Positions 7,023-8,016 of a DNA stretch of 8,016 nucleotides are shown here, piece by piece. Below the pieces are notes generated by a model, which worked only from the letters and a program-made list of their open reading frames with translations, was not told the DNA's origin and searched no databases. The stretch covers positions 1-8,016 of the forward strand of contig URRZ01000090.1 in assembly GCA_900550385.1 (NCBI GenBank). The letters run 5' to 3'. The position numbers and the translations under genes were made by a program. Numbering within the stretch: the stretch's first letter is position 1; each line of letters starts with the position of its first letter. This DNA comes from an uncultured Coriobacteriaceae bacterium (GTDB lineage Bacteria > Actinomycetota > Coriobacteriia > Coriobacteriales > Eggerthellaceae).

Positions 7023-8016
7023 GGGGGATGACCGACCTGTGGCCGCGTCTGGAGCCGCTGCTCGCCCAGGCGGAGCGCCCTTCGCGCTACCTGAACCACG
7101 AGTTCGGCTGCGTCCGCAAGCAGGACGCCGACTTCGCCTTCTGCATGGTGTATCCCGATACCTACGAGCTGGGGCAGGCGAACCAGGCGCTGCGCATCCT
7201 GGTGAACGCCGTCAACGCCGCGCCGAACCTGCGCGCCGAGCGCGCGTTCCTGCCCGCGCCGGAGTTCTGCGACGTCATGCGCCGCGAAGGGCTCCCTCTG
7301 TTCAGCATCGAGGGATGCGCCCCCTTGGCCGAGTTCGACGCGATCGGCATCACGCTGCCCCACGAGCTCGCCGCCACCAACGTGCTGGAGACGCTGGATC
7401 TGGCGGGCATCCCGCTGCATGCGGACGATCGCCGCGAGGACGACCCGCTGGTGCTGGGAGGCGGCCCGTGCGCGTACAACCCCGAGCCGTACGCGCCGTT
7501 CTTCGACGCGATATCGATCGGCGAGGGCGAGGAGGCGGTTCCCGAGGCGCTCTCTCTCATCCGCCGCATGAGGCGCGATGGCGCCGCGCGCGCCGACATC
7601 CTGCGTGCGCTTGCGCGCGAGGACGGTTGGTACGTGCCGTCGCTGTACCGCTGGCGAGATGAGGCGGGGGCGCAGGAGGCGGGCTCGTGGATCGAGCCGG
7701 TCGAGGAAGGCCTGCCGACCCTCATCGAGAAGCGCCTGTTCGAGGGTTTTGCCGAAAGCAGCGGATGGGAGCCCTGCATCGTCCCGTTCGCGGAGGCGGT
7801 GCACGACCGCCTGAACGTCGAGATCCTGCGCGGGTGCGCGCGCGGATGCCGCTTCTGCCAGGCGGGCATGATGTACCGCCCGGTGCGCGAGCGCTCCGCC
7901 GACAACGTGGTGGGTTCCGTCCTGCGCGGGCTCGCCGAAACCGGCTACGACGAGGTGAGCCTGACGTCGCTGTCGTCGACCGACCACTCGCAGATCGCGC
8001 AGATCCTCACGCGCTT
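7019..8016 (+). CDS. Radical SAM protein, TIGR03960 type with B12-binding-like N-terminal domain (3' end outside window)
   Basis: This ORF is open to the window edge: 332 complete codons of a protein that normally has about 600 residues. Residues ~20-230 resemble the cobalamin-binding-like Rossmann domain of this family: YLNHEFGCVRK, VYPDTYELGQANQALRIL, then GGGPCAYNPEPYAPFFDAI with GEGEEAV. No DxHxxG cobalamin motif is visible. The radical SAM core begins with C273-x3-C277-x2-C280 (LRGCARGCRFCQAGMMYRP), the ligands of the SAM-binding 4Fe-4S cluster, followed by the start of the barrel. The start at 7019 makes an ATGA overlap with the DUF697 gene and has GGGGAGG about 7 nt upstream. The ATG at 7028 has no proper spacing. 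Members of this family typically stand beside a TIGR03936 gene and an RNase E/G gene, ahead of rplU-rpmA. The substrate is not established; RNA or ribosome-linked chemistry is a common guess from that context. Confidence 0.85.
   Translation, partial: MRGMTDLWPRLEPLLAQAERPSRYLNHEFGCVRKQDADFAFCMVYPDTYELGQANQALRILVNAVNAAPNLRAERAFLPAPEFCDVMRREGLPLFSIEGCAPLAEFDAIGITLPHELAATNVLETLDLAGIPLHADDRREDDPLVLGGGPCAYNPEPYAPFFDAISIGEGEEAVPEALSLIRRMRRDGAARADILRALAREDGWYVPSLYRWRDEAGAQEAGSWIEPVEEGLPTLIEKRLFEGFAESSGWEPCIVPFAEAVHDRLNVEILRGCARGCRFCQAGMMYRPVRERSADNVVGSVLRGLAETGYDEVSLTSLSSTDHSQIAQILTR

Overview
The window is most of a high-GC cell-elongation (rod-shape) operon, all on the + strand. A foreign-looking transporter fragment is joined to its left end. 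From about position 990 onward the order is: 3' tail of mreB, mreC, mreD, mrdA (PBP2), rodA, a DUF697-domain gene, and the 5' part of a radical SAM gene of the TIGR03960 type. Gaps are tiny or negative: 18 nt, 1-nt overlap, 10 nt, 27 nt, 17-nt overlap, 4-nt overlap. No terminator or internal promoter is evident, so the set reads as one transcription unit whose promoter lies upstream of the missing part of mreB. Gene order, very high GC (a hand-counted line, 5281-5340, is 42/60) and protein character suggest an actinobacterium of the Coriobacteriia/Eggerthellaceae kind (Eggerthella, Gordonibacter, Adlercreutzia relatives). That assignment is an inference from memory, not a database result.

Positions 1 to about 990 look different. 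They encode the middle of an MMPL/RND-type membrane transporter in clearly lower-GC DNA (line 241-300 is 30/60), with codon use more like a gut Firmicute (Oscillospiraceae/Flavonifractor type). An in-frame TAG at 44-46 interrupts its reading. Between about 965 and 995 the reading passes, without losing frame, into the last ~36 residues of MreB. The apparent 320-residue gene at 140-1102 is therefore a chimera. The likeliest explanation is an assembly join between two organisms in a metagenome; a real recombination is the alternative.

How the genes work together: MreB filaments, MreC and MreD scaffold and activate the RodA-PBP2 pair. RodA (SEDS glycosyltransferase) polymerises lipid II into glycan strands and PBP2 crosslinks them, giving side-wall synthesis. 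The two downstream genes are of unknown function. The DUF697 protein keeps the domain normally attached to GTPases but has no P-loop. The radical SAM protein belongs to a family usually found beside an RNase E/G gene and ribosomal protein genes, outside this window.

There is no mobile element, CRISPR array, RNA gene or defence system visible. The points most worth following are the chimeric junction, an extra N-terminal membrane segment on PBP2, a Cys-rich version of the PBP2 zinc site, and the P-loop-less DUF697 protein inside an elongasome operon.
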